64,000 bases of DNA from TMED14 sp002167805 (GCA_965655795.1 CBFHHY010000006.1:49869-113868), one strand, 5' to 3'. Counted from the stretch's first letter, positions 27,667-37,665 are shown. A program made the numbers and translations. Notes: generated by a model from the sequence alone, not told the origin.

Positions 27667-29913
27667 ATGGAAGATTTAAACACATTAAATTTTGATATGC
27701 CTAAGAACCGATCATCGGTTATTAAAGTAATCGGCGTTGGTGGCGGAGGGTCAAATGCTGTAAACTATATGAAGCTGCAAGGCATAAGAGGCGTGGACTT
27801 TATTGTTTGCAATACCGATGTACAAGCTCTAGAATATAGTTCCGTTGAAAACAAAGTACAGTTAGGTATCAACCTAACTGAAGGACTTGGTGCCGGTGCT
27901 GATCCAGAAATTGGAGAAAAAGCTGCTCTTGAGAGTTACAGCAATATTCAATCAGTTTTGGGCACAAACACAAAAATGGTATTTATAACCGCAGGAATGG
28001 GGGGAGGTACAGGTACAGGAGCCGCACCAATTATTGCCAAAGCAGCAAAAGAATTAGATATACTCACAGTTGGAATTGTAACTGTACCCTTTCATTTTGA
28101 GGGAGGGCTGAGGCTTCGACAAGCAGAAAATGGGGTCGAAAAATTAAAAAAACATGTTGATTCACTCATCGTAATCAATAATAATAAACTCAGAGAAGTT
28201 TATGGCAATCTAGGTTTCAAAACAGGGTTTAACAAAGCTGATGAAGTCCTAGCTACGGCGGCAAAAGGCATTGCTGAAGTGATTACCCATCATTACAATG
28301 TAAATATTGACCTTAGAGATGCAAAAACAGTTTTAAAAGATTCGGGGACGGCAATTATGGGTTCCTCAAAAGCAAGCGGCTCTGACCGAGCAATAAAATC
28401 TGTTCAAGCAGCACTTGACTCACCACTTTTAAATGATAATCATATTCATGGAGCTCTTCATGTTTTGCTATTAATTGTCTCAGGCAACAGAAAACATGAA
28501 ATTACATTTGATGAAATTGGAGAGATAAATGATTATATCCAAAACCAAGCTGGAAAACAAGTCGATATAATAATGGGTATTGGTGAAGATGAAAAACTAG
28601 ATGATGCTTTGCAAGTGACAATAGTTGCAACAGGATTCAATTCTTCAAATCCTATTGGTATCATTAAGCCAGCTGAACAAAAACGAGTAATTCACGAACT
28701 TAATGACGAAATAGAGGAAAACTTGAGTAATAGCTCAAAGCATGTGAGCATTAATTCTGAAGTCGAGTCAAATCAATTTGATTTATTTCAAAGCAAAAAT
28801 ACTGAATTTGAAAATGAACCTTCGGATGATTTCCTTGATATAAAAGACACTGAAGAACCTATTAATAATGAAGAAATCCAAAACTCTAAAAATGACGAAG
28901 AACAAGTAATTTACAACTTAGAAGATGAAGACGATCACGTACAAATTCGTTTCGAAACTGAGGAAAGTGATCCAAAAACTGAAAATCAAGATAAGCTAAA
29001 GGAAGAATACCTTGATAGCGAAAAGTCTTTATCCGAAATCAATAGTGTTGATGCAAATTTATCTGATCTTGATGATGAGAATTTAGCAGAGCGCAACATC
29101 TTTGAAGAGCCAATAAAATCAGAAGAATCATCAATAAATCTCTTTGATGCCTTTAGCTTAGATGCTCCCGATAACGAACATATACCCGAAATATCTCCCC
29201 AGGAAGAGCCAAACTCGCCAACAGAAAATCAAAAAAAGAGTCTATCAGTAGCTGATAAAAACATTTCGGCTGAATTGGAAACCAATGTGATTCAGTCAAC
29301 ACATGATTCAGAACATGATATTATGTTAAATTCTGATAATGATGACATTCCATTTAATGATGATCTATCAGGCGACCGGAATGTTCAACAATTTTCACTA
29401 GAGGATTTAAGAGCTTTAGAAGATGAACTTTTGGATTCAAATGAAAAGAAAGAATCCGCAAAAGAGATCAATGAAGAAGTTATTGATAACTCGGAATCCA
29501 GCTCTAACAAAACCTCTTTGAGATTTGACATTTCTGAGCATGAGTCAGATAAAATAGAACCAGACGAAACTCTTGAATTTCAGATAAAAAATGAGAATGT
29601 TTCAGAGATTCCAGAGTTAAATTCTATCGACCCAGATAAGGATAATATCGATTTGAGTATGAAAAGACTTGCAAACCAAAGAAGAGCATATCTGCAAAAT
29701 TTCAATCATCAATTTGGAAAAAATATTAAAATGGTTGCTATGAACGAAGATGAGTGGGAAAAACCAAGTTTTGAAAGAAATGGTATTGATATAAGCAGAA
29801 CAGGGGAAGATCTTTCAGAAGATGGCAATAAAAGTAATACTGGACTTAGTGGAAAAGATGACGATATTGAATTCACATCACATAATTCATTCTTACATGA
29901 CAATGTCGATTAG
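27667..29913 (+). CDS. ftsZ: Cell division GTPase FtsZ with a long acidic tail
   Basis: A 748-residue FtsZ starting at the ATG at 27667; a TTG at 27652 would add five residues. The tubulin-type core covers about residues 15-335 with GGGGSNAVNYM, the signature GGGTGTG (112-118) and TVPFHFEGGLR. It is followed by roughly 310 residues very rich in Asp, Glu, Ser and Asn, then a basic patch (MKRLANQRRAYLQNFNHQ) and a conserved-looking end, NSFLHDNVD. Bacteroidota FtsZ usually carry a long tail; this one is at the long side. The end overlaps yqeY by 11 bases. Confidence 0.95.
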   Translation: MEDLNTLNFDMPKNRSSVIKVIGVGGGGSNAVNYMKLQGIRGVDFIVCNTDVQALEYSSVENKVQLGINLTEGLGAGADPEIGEKAALESYSNIQSVLGTNTKMVFITAGMGGGTGTGAAPIIAKAAKELDILTVGIVTVPFHFEGGLRLRQAENGVEKLKKHVDSLIVINNNKLREVYGNLGFKTGFNKADEVLATAAKGIAEVITHHYNVNIDLRDAKTVLKDSGTAIMGSSKASGSDRAIKSVQAALDSPLLNDNHIHGALHVLLLIVSGNRKHEITFDEIGEINDYIQNQAGKQVDIIMGIGEDEKLDDALQVTIVATGFNSSNPIGIIKPAEQKRVIHELNDEIEENLSNSSKHVSINSEVESNQFDLFQSKNTEFENEPSDDFLDIKDTEEPINNEEIQNSKNDEEQVIYNLEDEDDHVQIRFETEESDPKTENQDKLKEEYLDSEKSLSEINSVDANLSDLDDENLAERNIFEEPIKSEESSINLFDAFSLDAPDNEHIPEISPQEEPNSPTENQKKSLSVADKNISAELETNVIQSTHDSEHDIMLNSDNDDIPFNDDLSGDRNVQQFSLEDLRALEDELLDSNEKKESAKEINEEVIDNSESSSNKTSLRFDISEHESDKIEPDETLEFQIKNENVSEIPELNSIDPDKDNIDLSMKRLANQRRAYLQNFNHQFGKNIKMVAMNEDEWEKPSFERNGIDISRTGEDLSEDGNKSNTGLSGKDDDIEFTSHNSFLHDNVD

Positions 29914-30364
29914 CGATTTAAATGATAAACTTAAAGAGGATCTTAAAAGCGCCATGCGTTTTGGTACAAAAAACAGATTAGAAACAATTAGATCTATAAT
30001 AACAGCATTGAAAACTGCCGAGTCCGCTCCAAAAAGAAGGAATAAATTAGAAGAGGCAGAACTTATCTCCGTACTACAAAGATTAAAAAAACAAAGAATG
30101 GAAAGTATTGAAATCTTTGAAAGTCAAAATAGAAAAGACTTAGCCAACGTAGAAAGAGAACAATTATCAATAATCTCCGAGTACCTACCCCCTTTGATGT
30201 CAGAAGATGAATTAATACCTGTCTTAAAAGATATCATTTTTCAGTTAGAGGCTAATACACCAAAAGATTTTGGCAGAGTAATGGGTCACGCAAGTAAATC
30301 TCTAATCGGAAAAGCTGAGGGGAAAGTGATTGCCAAAGTATTAAGAGAAATTCTTAATTCATAA
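29903..30364 (+). CDS. GatB/YqeY domain protein
   Basis: A 153-residue protein whose single YqeY domain resembles the tail of the amidotransferase GatB and is thought to bind tRNA. It opens MSISDLNDKLKEDLKSAMRFG and has LETIRSIITALKTAE, ISEYLPPLMSEDEL and FGRVMGHASKSLIGKAEGK. The ATG at 29903 gives the normal length; an ATG at 29897 is also possible. It is the last gene of the dcw operon here and its last 11 bases overlap the convergent gene at 30354. Confidence 0.88.
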   Translation: MSISDLNDKLKEDLKSAMRFGTKNRLETIRSIITALKTAESAPKRRNKLEEAELISVLQRLKKQRMESIEIFESQNRKDLANVEREQLSIISEYLPPLMSEDELIPVLKDIIFQLEANTPKDFGRVMGHASKSLIGKAEGKVIAKVLREILNS

Positions 30365-30926
30365 ATTCATAAATCAATTTTAAAGCAAACACTTGGGTTC
30401 TTCCATTTGAGATATTCATTCCTCTCCAATTTGATGCTACTAAAGAGATATCTTGACCTCGATATGGCATTCTGATTCCTACTTGACCGTGAATTCCATA
30501 ATTTGCATCTCGATAAGATTTTATTCCTGTACCATCATCATAAAAGGAATACAAGTCATAAGAGCCGAATCCCAATCCAAAAAAAGCTCCAAAACGATTT
30601 CTTGATGCTTTTGTACTGTTTAAGCCGAAATTAATATCCGCAGAAATTGCATAATTAAAACCTATGGGGTTTGAATTAAATGAACCATTTGAATTTACTA
30701 GAGACAACCCAACTGGTAAACTAATTCCAATGGATAGGTCTTCATTAATTGGGCTTACAAACCGAGGCACATAATTAATACCATTGCCGGTAAAAACTGC
30801 TCCACCCGATAATCTGGGGATACCGAAAGAAAAGTCATAGCCAAAACCTTGTAAAAATTCATATTTATTTTGAGCCACTAAAGTTGTGGATATAAAAAAT
30901 AGGGTTATGATAAATATTTTTTTCAT
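30354..30926 (-). CDS. Secreted outer-membrane beta-barrel-like protein, unknown function
   Basis: A 190-residue protein with a clear signal peptide (MKKIFIITLFFISTTLVAQ). The mature part is rich in glycine and aromatic residues with an alternating pattern (FGAFFGLGFGSYDLYSF, IHGQVGIRMPYRGQDISLVAS) and ends in FALKLIYEFMN, as expected for a small outer-membrane barrel of about eight strands. No enzymatic motif is visible. It is convergent with yqeY, overlapping by 11 bases, and follows the malic enzyme gene by 9 bases on the same strand. Confidence 0.75.
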   Translation of the reverse strand: MKKIFIITLFFISTTLVAQNKYEFLQGFGYDFSFGIPRLSGGAVFTGNGINYVPRFVSPINEDLSIGISLPVGLSLVNSNGSFNSNPIGFNYAISADINFGLNSTKASRNRFGAFFGLGFGSYDLYSFYDDGTGIKSYRDANYGIHGQVGIRMPYRGQDISLVASNWRGMNISNGRTQVFALKLIYEFMN

Positions 30927-30935
30927 TTTGTAATA

Positions 30936-33227
30936 TTATAAATCAGAAGTCTCTCTGGATTGAGCATCAATGACAGCCATTGCTGCCGTATTTACAATTT
31001 CCCTCACACTGCAACCCAATTGAAGAACATGAGCCGGGTATGTTAACCCCACAAGCAGAGGCCCCACAGCCTCCATACTGCCCATGGATTGAAGTAGCTT
31101 ATAGGAAATATTAGCGGAGCTTAATCCAGGAAAGACAAAAACATTTGGATCCTTTCCGACTAAGTCACTAAAAGGGAATTGCTCCTTCAAAAGGTTATTG
31201 TCCACAGCAAAATTCGCTTGCATTTCCCCATCAACAATTAAACTTGGATCAGACATTCTTATTAAATTCATGGCATCACGCATTTTCACTGAAGTTTTAC
31301 CAGATGATGACCCAAAATTCGAATAACTCAAAAGAGCAATTCGAGGCTCGATATTCATTTTCCTGACAAGTTCAGCAGTTTCACAAGCAATTTGAGCAAT
31401 TTTTTCAGCGTCTGGATTCTGATTCATTGTTGTGTCTGTGAAAAATCTTGGTCCTTTTTTAGTAAGCATCACATAAACTCCAGCAGCAGTTCTATTATCA
31501 TCTTTAGGGCCAAGAATCTCCATTACCGGTTTGACCGCACGAGGATATTTAACCATCGATCCTGTTAAGTAAGCATCAGCATCTCCCATTTTTACCATCA
31601 TGGGACCAAAGTAATCTCGGTTTAATAGAAGCCTGCGAGCCTCATCGTACCCCACTCCTTTGCGTTGTCGAGATTTATAATATGAATCTATGTAGTCCGA
31701 TATTCTAGGTAGTTCTGAAGAAGATTTTGTATCAATAATTTTAACCTCTTCTAACCCTAAGGAATATTCGTCATTAAGAGATTTTATTTTCTTCTCATTT
31801 CCAAGAAGTATAGGTATAGCAATGCCCTCCTCAAGAACAATCTGGGCAGCTTTTAAAACCTTGTAATTGTCAGCCTCATTAAAAACAACTCGCTTCGGGT
31901 CTGTCTTCGCTTTTTCCATGACCAACCGAATAAATTTATCATCAAGTCCTAACCTGTTTCTTAAATCGTTTTCATAAGAGGCCCAATTATCTATTGATTT
32001 TTTTGCAACTCCCGATTCCATTGCAGCTTTTGCAACAGCAGGGGCAACTGTATATATTAACCGAGGATCAAATGGTTTAGGGATTATATAATCTGGACCA
32101 AAGGTTAAATTCCGACTACCATATGCCAAATTTACAATTTCTGGAACCGGCTCCTTCGCCAATTCAGCTAAGGCGTGAACAGCAGCCAATTTCATCTTCT
32201 CATTTATTTCAGATGCCCGAACATCAAGTGCACCTCGAAAAATATAAGGGAAGCCTAAGACATTATTGACCTGATTCGGATTATCGCTTCTTCCCGTGGC
32301 CATTATTATGTCATCTCTTGATGATTTTGCAAGCTTATAGGATATTTCAGGGTCTGGATTCGCTAAGGCAAAAACTATGGGGTCTTTACCCATGGTCATA
32401 ATCATTTCCTGAGTGAGGATATTCCCTTTTGACAATCCCACAAAAACATCGGCTTTTTTCAAGGCCTCACCCAAACTCCTTAAAGGAGTTTTTCTAATGA
32501 ATTTCATTTTTTGATCCGTAAGCCCTTTTCTTCCTGAATGAATTACACCCTTTGAATCACACATAATTAAATTTTCAGGCAAAACTCCTAACGATAGATA
32601 TAGAAAAGCGCATGAAATTGCACTTGCTCCAGCTCCGTTAAAAACAACCTTTATATCCTTAATGTCTTTTTTTACTACCTCGAGTGCATTTAGTAGAGCA
32701 GCTCCGGTTATGATAGCAGTGCCGTGCTGGTCGTCATGCATTATAGGAATATCTAATTCTTCGCGTAATCGATGTTCAATTTCAAAGCATTCAGGTGCCG
32801 AGATATCCTCTAAATTTATTCCCCCAAATGTTGGCGATAATATTTTTACTGTTTCAATGAATTTTTCAGTATTAGTTGTATCCAATTCTAAATCGAAAAC
32901 ATCGATGTCAGCAAATATTTTGAATAAAACTCCCTTACCCTCCATTACCGGTTTCGATGCTAAGGGACCTATATCGCCTAGCCCCAGGACCGCAGTACCA
33001 TTTGAAATAACTGCCACAAGATTTCCTTTTGCAGTATAACGATATGCATTGGCTTTATTTTCTGAGATTTTAACACATGGCTCAGCCACACCAGGAGAAT
33101 ATGCAATACTCAAGTCTCTCTGAGAATTAGAAGGCTTTATTGGTATTACTTCAATTTTCCCGGGTCGCTTTCCCTCATGATACTCAAGAATATCTTTCTT
33201 TCGTATCGTTCTATTTTTTTTAGGCAT
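30936..33227 (-). CDS. maeB: NADP-dependent malic enzyme with phosphotransacetylase domain
   Basis: A 763-residue fusion. Residues about 15-420 form malic enzyme: SIAYSPGVAEPC, GDIGPLASKPVMEGKGVLFK, MHDDQHGTAIITGAALLNA, the nucleotide-binding FNGAGASAISCAF and FALANPDPE. Residues about 430-763 form a phosphate-acetyltransferase-like domain (VVFNEADNYKVLKAAQIV, VLVVGLTYP-type motif LLVGLTYPAHVL). It decarboxylates malate to pyruvate; the second domain is regulatory, sensing acetyl-CoA, in well-studied members. Length is typical for MaeB. Confidence 0.93.
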   Translation of the reverse strand: MPKKNRTIRKKDILEYHEGKRPGKIEVIPIKPSNSQRDLSIAYSPGVAEPCVKISENKANAYRYTAKGNLVAVISNGTAVLGLGDIGPLASKPVMEGKGVLFKIFADIDVFDLELDTTNTEKFIETVKILSPTFGGINLEDISAPECFEIEHRLREELDIPIMHDDQHGTAIITGAALLNALEVVKKDIKDIKVVFNGAGASAISCAFLYLSLGVLPENLIMCDSKGVIHSGRKGLTDQKMKFIRKTPLRSLGEALKKADVFVGLSKGNILTQEMIMTMGKDPIVFALANPDPEISYKLAKSSRDDIIMATGRSDNPNQVNNVLGFPYIFRGALDVRASEINEKMKLAAVHALAELAKEPVPEIVNLAYGSRNLTFGPDYIIPKPFDPRLIYTVAPAVAKAAMESGVAKKSIDNWASYENDLRNRLGLDDKFIRLVMEKAKTDPKRVVFNEADNYKVLKAAQIVLEEGIAIPILLGNEKKIKSLNDEYSLGLEEVKIIDTKSSSELPRISDYIDSYYKSRQRKGVGYDEARRLLLNRDYFGPMMVKMGDADAYLTGSMVKYPRAVKPVMEILGPKDDNRTAAGVYVMLTKKGPRFFTDTTMNQNPDAEKIAQIACETAELVRKMNIEPRIALLSYSNFGSSSGKTSVKMRDAMNLIRMSDPSLIVDGEMQANFAVDNNLLKEQFPFSDLVGKDPNVFVFPGLSSANISYKLLQSMGSMEAVGPLLVGLTYPAHVLQLGCSVREIVNTAAMAVIDAQSRETSDL

Positions 33228-33435
33228 ATTTTTTTATTTACTTGTTACAAAGGTGAGGCCCATTTTTAAATTAGGCTACCTTTGAGGAAAATCTATTTCC
33301 TTGCCTCAATGAATTTGTTTTTTACCTAATAAATAATAGATGGAATATTTAAAGATAAATCTATTAATAATTACGAAAAAATATGCCACGAAAATCAAGA
33401 AATTGCTTAGAAATAAAGATATTTAATGTCCAAAT
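33228..33435. promoter_or_regulatory. Divergent intergenic region of maeB and hflX with an inverted CAAAGGT/ACCTTTG pair
   Basis: CAAAGGT (33248-33254) and ACCTTTG (33278-33284) form an inverted pair. On the plus strand TACCTTTG (33277-33284) matches TAnnTTTG; on the minus strand CACCTTTG differs by one base and would start transcription shortly before maeB. No convincing -33 elements were seen, so these are candidate promoters only. A 28-codon frame at 33340 before hflX shows no recognisable features. Confidence 0.35.
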
Positions 33436-34611
33436 ATGTTAGAACGAAAAGCACTCAAAAAAAATGAGCCGGAGCGCTGCATATTAATCGGCGCCATAAC
33501 ACGAGAGCAGAATGAAATAAAGAGTCAAGAATACATAAATGAACTTAAATTTCTGGCACAAACTGCAGGCACTAAATCGATAAAAGTTTTTCAGCAAAAA
33601 CTAGATAAACCTGACCCAAATACATTTCTTGGCTCGGGAAAAATGGATGAAGTCAATAATTTTATAAAAACTGAAAAAATAGATATTGCAATTTTTGACG
33701 ATGAACTAACTCCATCACAACTTAAAAATATTGAAAGAATTCTTAATATCAAGGTCTTAGATAGAACGAATTTAATCTTAGATATTTTCGCTTCACGAGC
33801 ACGAACATCATATGCCAGGAATCAAGTCATGCTTGCACAATACGAATATCTGCTTCCGAGACTAACTCGCCTATGGACTCACCTAGAGCGACAAAAAGGT
33901 GGTATTGGAATGAGAGGACCGGGAGAAACTCAAATAGAAACTGATCGAAGAATAATAAAAGATAAAATTTCTGGTCTCAAAAAAAAATTAGAAAAAATTG
34001 ATCGCCAGATGGCTTCGCAAAGAGGAAACCGTGGCAAACTGGTTAGGGCAGCTTTGATAGGATATACTAATGTTGGTAAATCCACCCTTATGAATACCTT
34101 GAGCAAATCAAATATTTTGGCAGAAAACAAATTATTTGCAACTCTCGACACCACAGTTCGAAAAATTGTGATTCAAAACTTACCTTTTTTACTTGCAGAT
34201 ACAGTTGGATTTATAAGAAAATTACCTACCCAGTTAATAGAGTCATTCAAATCCACTCTTGATGAAGTAAGAGAAGCAGATATGCTTCTACATGTTGTTG
34301 ATTTATCACATCCATCTTATAAAGACCATATGAAATCTGTAGATGAAATATTAAAAGATATTAGCACAAAAGAAAAGCCAGAATTAGTAATATTTAACAA
34401 AATCGACTCTCTTTCAAAAGATCCTGAGGGAAAAGAGCGAGCAGAAGAAATTCAACAAGAAATCTCTGAAGCTCTTAAAGGAAACTGTGTATTCATTTCT
34501 GCAACGAAAAAATCAAATTTTGATACCTTGAAGAAAAAGATTTATAGTTTGGCCTCAACGATTCATTCGGAGAGGTATCCTTACAATAGTTTCTTATATG
34601 AAATCGAATAG
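33436..34611 (+). CDS. hflX: Ribosome-associated GTPase HflX
   Basis: A 391-residue GTPase. The N-terminal HflX domain shows TFLGSGKMDEV and a coiled segment; RGPGETQIETDRRII precedes the G domain. G1 is GYTNVGKST (about 209-217), G3 DTVGFIRKLPTQLIESFKST, and G4 NKID. HflX splits stalled or hibernating ribosomes. It has no same-strand partner and ends 5 bases from the convergent acyl-CoA dehydrogenase gene. Confidence 0.94.
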   Translation: MLERKALKKNEPERCILIGAITREQNEIKSQEYINELKFLAQTAGTKSIKVFQQKLDKPDPNTFLGSGKMDEVNNFIKTEKIDIAIFDDELTPSQLKNIERILNIKVLDRTNLILDIFASRARTSYARNQVMLAQYEYLLPRLTRLWTHLERQKGGIGMRGPGETQIETDRRIIKDKISGLKKKLEKIDRQMASQRGNRGKLVRAALIGYTNVGKSTLMNTLSKSNILAENKLFATLDTTVRKIVIQNLPFLLADTVGFIRKLPTQLIESFKSTLDEVREADMLLHVVDLSHPSYKDHMKSVDEILKDISTKEKPELVIFNKIDSLSKDPEGKERAEEIQQEISEALKGNCVFISATKKSNFDTLKKKIYSLASTIHSERYPYNSFLYEIE

Positions 34612-34616
34612 GTTTT

Positions 34617-35795
34617 TTATGAAAAAGCAGGTAACCCTGTAATATCCATTCCAGTTATCAATAAATGAATATCGTGGGTGCCTTCATAAGTCACTACAGA
34701 TTCTAAATTCATCATATGTCGCATAATTGGATAATCCCCTGTAATTCCCATTCCTCCCAACATTTGTCTTGCATCTCTTGCAATTTTAAGGGCCATATCA
34801 ACGTTATTCCTTTTGGCCATTGAAATTTGAGCAGTCGTAGCTTTTTCTTCATTTTTTAATTGCCCTAATCTAAAAGTTAAAAGTTGCGCTTTTGTAATCT
34901 CTGTAACCATTTCAGCTAATTTCTTTTGTTGCAATTGAAATCCAGCAATTGGCCTATCAAATTGGACCCTCTCTTTAGAATACCTTAGAGCCGTATCATA
35001 GCAATCCATAGCAGCTCCGATTGCACCCCAGGCAATACCGTATCGGGCGGAGTCTAAACATCCCAGAGGCGCTCCAAGTCCTGATTTATTTGGCAAAATA
35101 TTAGCCTTGGGGACTTTCACATTATCAAAAACCAACTCACCTGTTGAAGAGGCTCTCAATGACCATTTATTGTGAGTCTCTGGAGTTGAGAAACCCTCCA
35201 TATCTCTTTCCACTATCAATCCATGGATCCTTCCCTCTTCATTTTTTGCCCAAACAACGGCAATGTCGCAAAAAGGAGAATTTGAAATCCACATTTTAGC
35301 TCCATTCAAAAGAAAATGGTCTCCCATATCCTTATAATTTGTAACCATTCCTCCAGGGTTGGAACCGAAATTTGGTTCAGTTAGGCCAAAGCATCCGAGG
35401 TATTCACCACTCGCAAGTTTCGGTAAGTATTTTTTTCTTTGCTCTTCATTCCCGTATTTAAAAATTGGATACATAACCAGAGAAGATTGAACAGAGCATG
35501 TAGATCTTACACCACTATCACCGCGTTCAATTTCCTGCATCATTAATCCATAGGAGATTTGATCTAAGCCAGCTCCTCCGTATTCAGTAGGTATATAAGG
35601 ACCAAAAGCTCCAATACTTGCCAACCCTTTTATGGTTTGCTCTGGAAATTTTGCCTTCTGAGCATATTCCTCAATTATCGGGCTAATATCACGTTTAACC
35701 CATTCTCGTGTCGCTTCTCTAACAAGTTTATGCTCGTCTGTTAGCAACTCATCCAATAAATAGTAATCTGTATGTTCAAAAAGATCAGGACGCAT
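34617..35795 (-). CDS. Acyl-CoA dehydrogenase, glutaryl-CoA dehydrogenase type
   Basis: A 392-residue flavoprotein. Motifs include IPTEYGGAGLDQISYGLMMQEIERGDSG, CFGLTEPNFGSNPGGM, ARYGIAWGAIGAAMDC and the closing TYEGTHDIHLLITGMDITG. Glu371 in YEGTHDIH is placed as the catalytic base of glutaryl-CoA dehydrogenases. Members of this subgroup convert glutaryl-CoA to crotonyl-CoA in lysine or tryptophan breakdown. The substrate call rests on this signature only; another short-chain acyl-CoA remains possible. Confidence 0.85.
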   Translation of the reverse strand: MRPDLFEHTDYYLLDELLTDEHKLVREATREWVKRDISPIIEEYAQKAKFPEQTIKGLASIGAFGPYIPTEYGGAGLDQISYGLMMQEIERGDSGVRSTCSVQSSLVMYPIFKYGNEEQRKKYLPKLASGEYLGCFGLTEPNFGSNPGGMVTNYKDMGDHFLLNGAKMWISNSPFCDIAVVWAKNEEGRIHGLIVERDMEGFSTPETHNKWSLRASSTGELVFDNVKVPKANILPNKSGLGAPLGCLDSARYGIAWGAIGAAMDCYDTALRYSKERVQFDRPIAGFQLQQKKLAEMVTEITKAQLLTFRLGQLKNEEKATTAQISMAKRNNVDMALKIARDARQMLGGMGITGDYPIMRHMMNLESVVTYEGTHDIHLLITGMDITGLPAFS

Positions 35796-35857
35796 AATTA
35801 AGTTTTAACAAATTTTTATCAAAGATAGGTCTGGCAGTTCTTAACGAAATAGATTAT

Positions 35858-36205
35858 CTAATGAAGTTTTGAATTTTCAAAATGACGCTTCTTGTCACGC
35901 AATCCCTTTTTCATCATCCTTTTGTTAAAGGAATCTTGCAGATTAATACCAGTTTGATTAGCCAAACAAAGAGTAACAAATAATACATCTGCAAGTTCTT
36001 CGCCCAAGTCTGAACTTTTATCCGATTCTTTCTCTGTTTGCTCACCATACTTTCTTGATATAATACGCGCGACTTCTCCAACCTCTTCGGTCAATTGAGC
36101 CATATTTGTCAATTCATTGAAATATCTTACACCAAACTCCGTTATCCATTCATCTACCTGGGTTTGAAGCTCAGTGATAGGTTTTGAGATATTATTTTTT
36201 TTCAT
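35858..36205 (-). CDS. MazG-like nucleotide pyrophosphohydrolase
   Basis: A 115-residue all-alpha pyrophosphatase of the MazG superfamily. The metal-binding pattern is visible: LTEEVGEVARIISRKYGE (EExxE) followed by GEELADVLFVTLCLANQTG (ExxD). Such enzymes hydrolyse non-canonical or excess NTPs. The first codons overlap the dtd stop by 4 bases, so the two genes are coupled: a nucleotide housekeeper with a tRNA housekeeper. Confidence 0.85.
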   Translation of the reverse strand: MKKNNISKPITELQTQVDEWITEFGVRYFNELTNMAQLTEEVGEVARIISRKYGEQTEKESDKSSDLGEELADVLFVTLCLANQTGINLQDSFNKRMMKKGLRDKKRHFENSKLH

Positions 36206-36654
36206 TCTTTGTTCTTTGAATCCATAAATATCGTTACCGGACCATCATTAATTAATTGAATTTTCATGTCAGCACCAAAAATTCCAGATTTCACATTTAA
36301 TCCTGAAACATTTAATGCTTTTTTAACAAAATCATCATAAAAAGGTTTTGAAATATCAGCTTTAGCGGAACGAATATAACTGGGTCTATTTCCTTTTTTT
36401 GTTGAAGCATAGAGTGTGAATTGGGAAACAATTAATATCTCCCCCTTAATATCTTGTACTGACTGATTCATAACATTCTTTTCATCATCGAAAACTCTCA
36501 AATTCAATACTTTGTGCAACATCCAATCTGAATCTGAAAAATCGTCATCATTTTCCCAACATGCAAAAACTAATAAACCGTTTTTAATAGCTGAGTGCCT
36601 ATTGCCTAATATATTAACAGAAGCTTTTGACACACGTTGAATTAATGCTCTCAT
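36202..36654 (-). CDS. dtd: D-aminoacyl-tRNA deacylase
   Basis: A 150-residue enzyme that removes D-amino acids and glycine mischarged on tRNA. It opens MRALIQRVSKASV and carries the two active-site motifs, SQFTLYA (followed by STKKGNRPSY) and the late NDGPVTIFMDS. Length is standard. It lies 6 bases downstream of rsgA and overlaps the MazG-like gene by 4 bases, so these three genes form one transcription unit. Confidence 0.94.
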   Translation of the reverse strand: MRALIQRVSKASVNILGNRHSAIKNGLLVFACWENDDDFSDSDWMLHKVLNLRVFDDEKNVMNQSVQDIKGEILIVSQFTLYASTKKGNRPSYIRSAKADISKPFYDDFVKKALNVSGLNVKSGIFGADMKIQLINDGPVTIFMDSKNKE

Positions 36655-36660
36655 AACATA

Positions 36661-37614
36661 TCAATCTTTCTTGTAAATATCTTGACGAAAAGTATCTTCC
36701 TCTTCATCACCATTTAACATCGATAAATAAGAATTGTATCTGCTTGGTGCAATTTTATTCATTTGAATGGCCTTCCTAACAGCACAACCAGGCTCTTCCA
36801 AATGTTTACAGTCACTAAATTTACATTCAGATTGAAACTTAAATATTTCAGGAAAAAGATGACTTATTTCAACATCTTCCAAATCAACTAAACCAAAACC
36901 TCTGACACCGGGAGTATCAATTATATATCCTCCAAATCCCAATGAATGCATTTCCGCAAATGTTGTTGTATGCTTGCCTTGCTTGTTCGCCTCAGAAATA
37001 TGACTAGTTTTTAATTCTAAGCCAGGTTGAAGAGAGTTAGTTAATGTGCTTTTACCAACACCTGAATGACCACTAAATAATGAAACTTTGTCTTTTAATA
37101 AATTTTTTAAATCTAAAATACCCTCACCTGAAACCGCTGAAGTCCGCAAAGTTCTGTAACCTGCAACTTGATATGCAGACTCCCTGTATTCTAGCTCAGC
37201 CAGGCTATCCTTAGAATATATATCAACTTTATTGAATGCTATAATTGCTGGAATATCATAAGCCTCAGCTGTTGCTAAAAAACGATCCATAAAACCATAT
37301 AAAGTTTTCGGTTCATCAATTGTACAAATAAGAATTGCTTGATCTATGTTGGCTGCAATGACTTGCTTTTTCTTACTTAGGTTCACTGATCTTCGAATAA
37401 TATGATTTGATCTTTCATATATTTTTTCAATTAAAAAATTACCCTCAGATTCAGGTATTAAATCCACAAAATCACCAACTGCAACAGGATTAGTGCTTCT
37501 CGACCCAATGAGCCTGAGATTACCTTTTAGACGAGCATTGACACTATTTTGATTATTGAGCGTTACCTTGTACCAACTACCCGTAGATTTTATAACTCTT
37601 CCTTTCATCTTCAT
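36661..37614 (-). CDS. rsgA: Small ribosomal subunit biogenesis GTPase RsgA
   Basis: A circularly permuted GTPase of 317 residues from the preferred ATG at 37614 (MKMKGRVIKSTGSWYKV); an upstream ATG at 37641 would add nine residues not usual in the family. An OB fold comes first, then G4 (AFNKVD), G1 (SGHSGVGKST), G3 (DTPGVRGF), and a C-terminal zinc knuckle with CKFSDCKHLEEPGC. RsgA checks maturation of the 30S subunit. It diverges from the gldA-like gene. Confidence 0.93.
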   Translation of the reverse strand: MKMKGRVIKSTGSWYKVTLNNQNSVNARLKGNLRLIGSRSTNPVAVGDFVDLIPESEGNFLIEKIYERSNHIIRRSVNLSKKKQVIAANIDQAILICTIDEPKTLYGFMDRFLATAEAYDIPAIIAFNKVDIYSKDSLAELEYRESAYQVAGYRTLRTSAVSGEGILDLKNLLKDKVSLFSGHSGVGKSTLTNSLQPGLELKTSHISEANKQGKHTTTFAEMHSLGFGGYIIDTPGVRGFGLVDLEDVEISHLFPEIFKFQSECKFSDCKHLEEPGCAVRKAIQMNKIAPSRYNSYLSMLNGDEEEDTFRQDIYKKD

Positions 37615-37665
37615 CAAAGATATCTGCCTTAAATTCGGCAAAGCATTTTAATATAAAAAATTTAA

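Noticed and set aside
33340..33426. A 28-codon frame before hflX.
   Set aside because: Lysine-rich, no motif, no support from spacing; probably chance in A+T-rich DNA.
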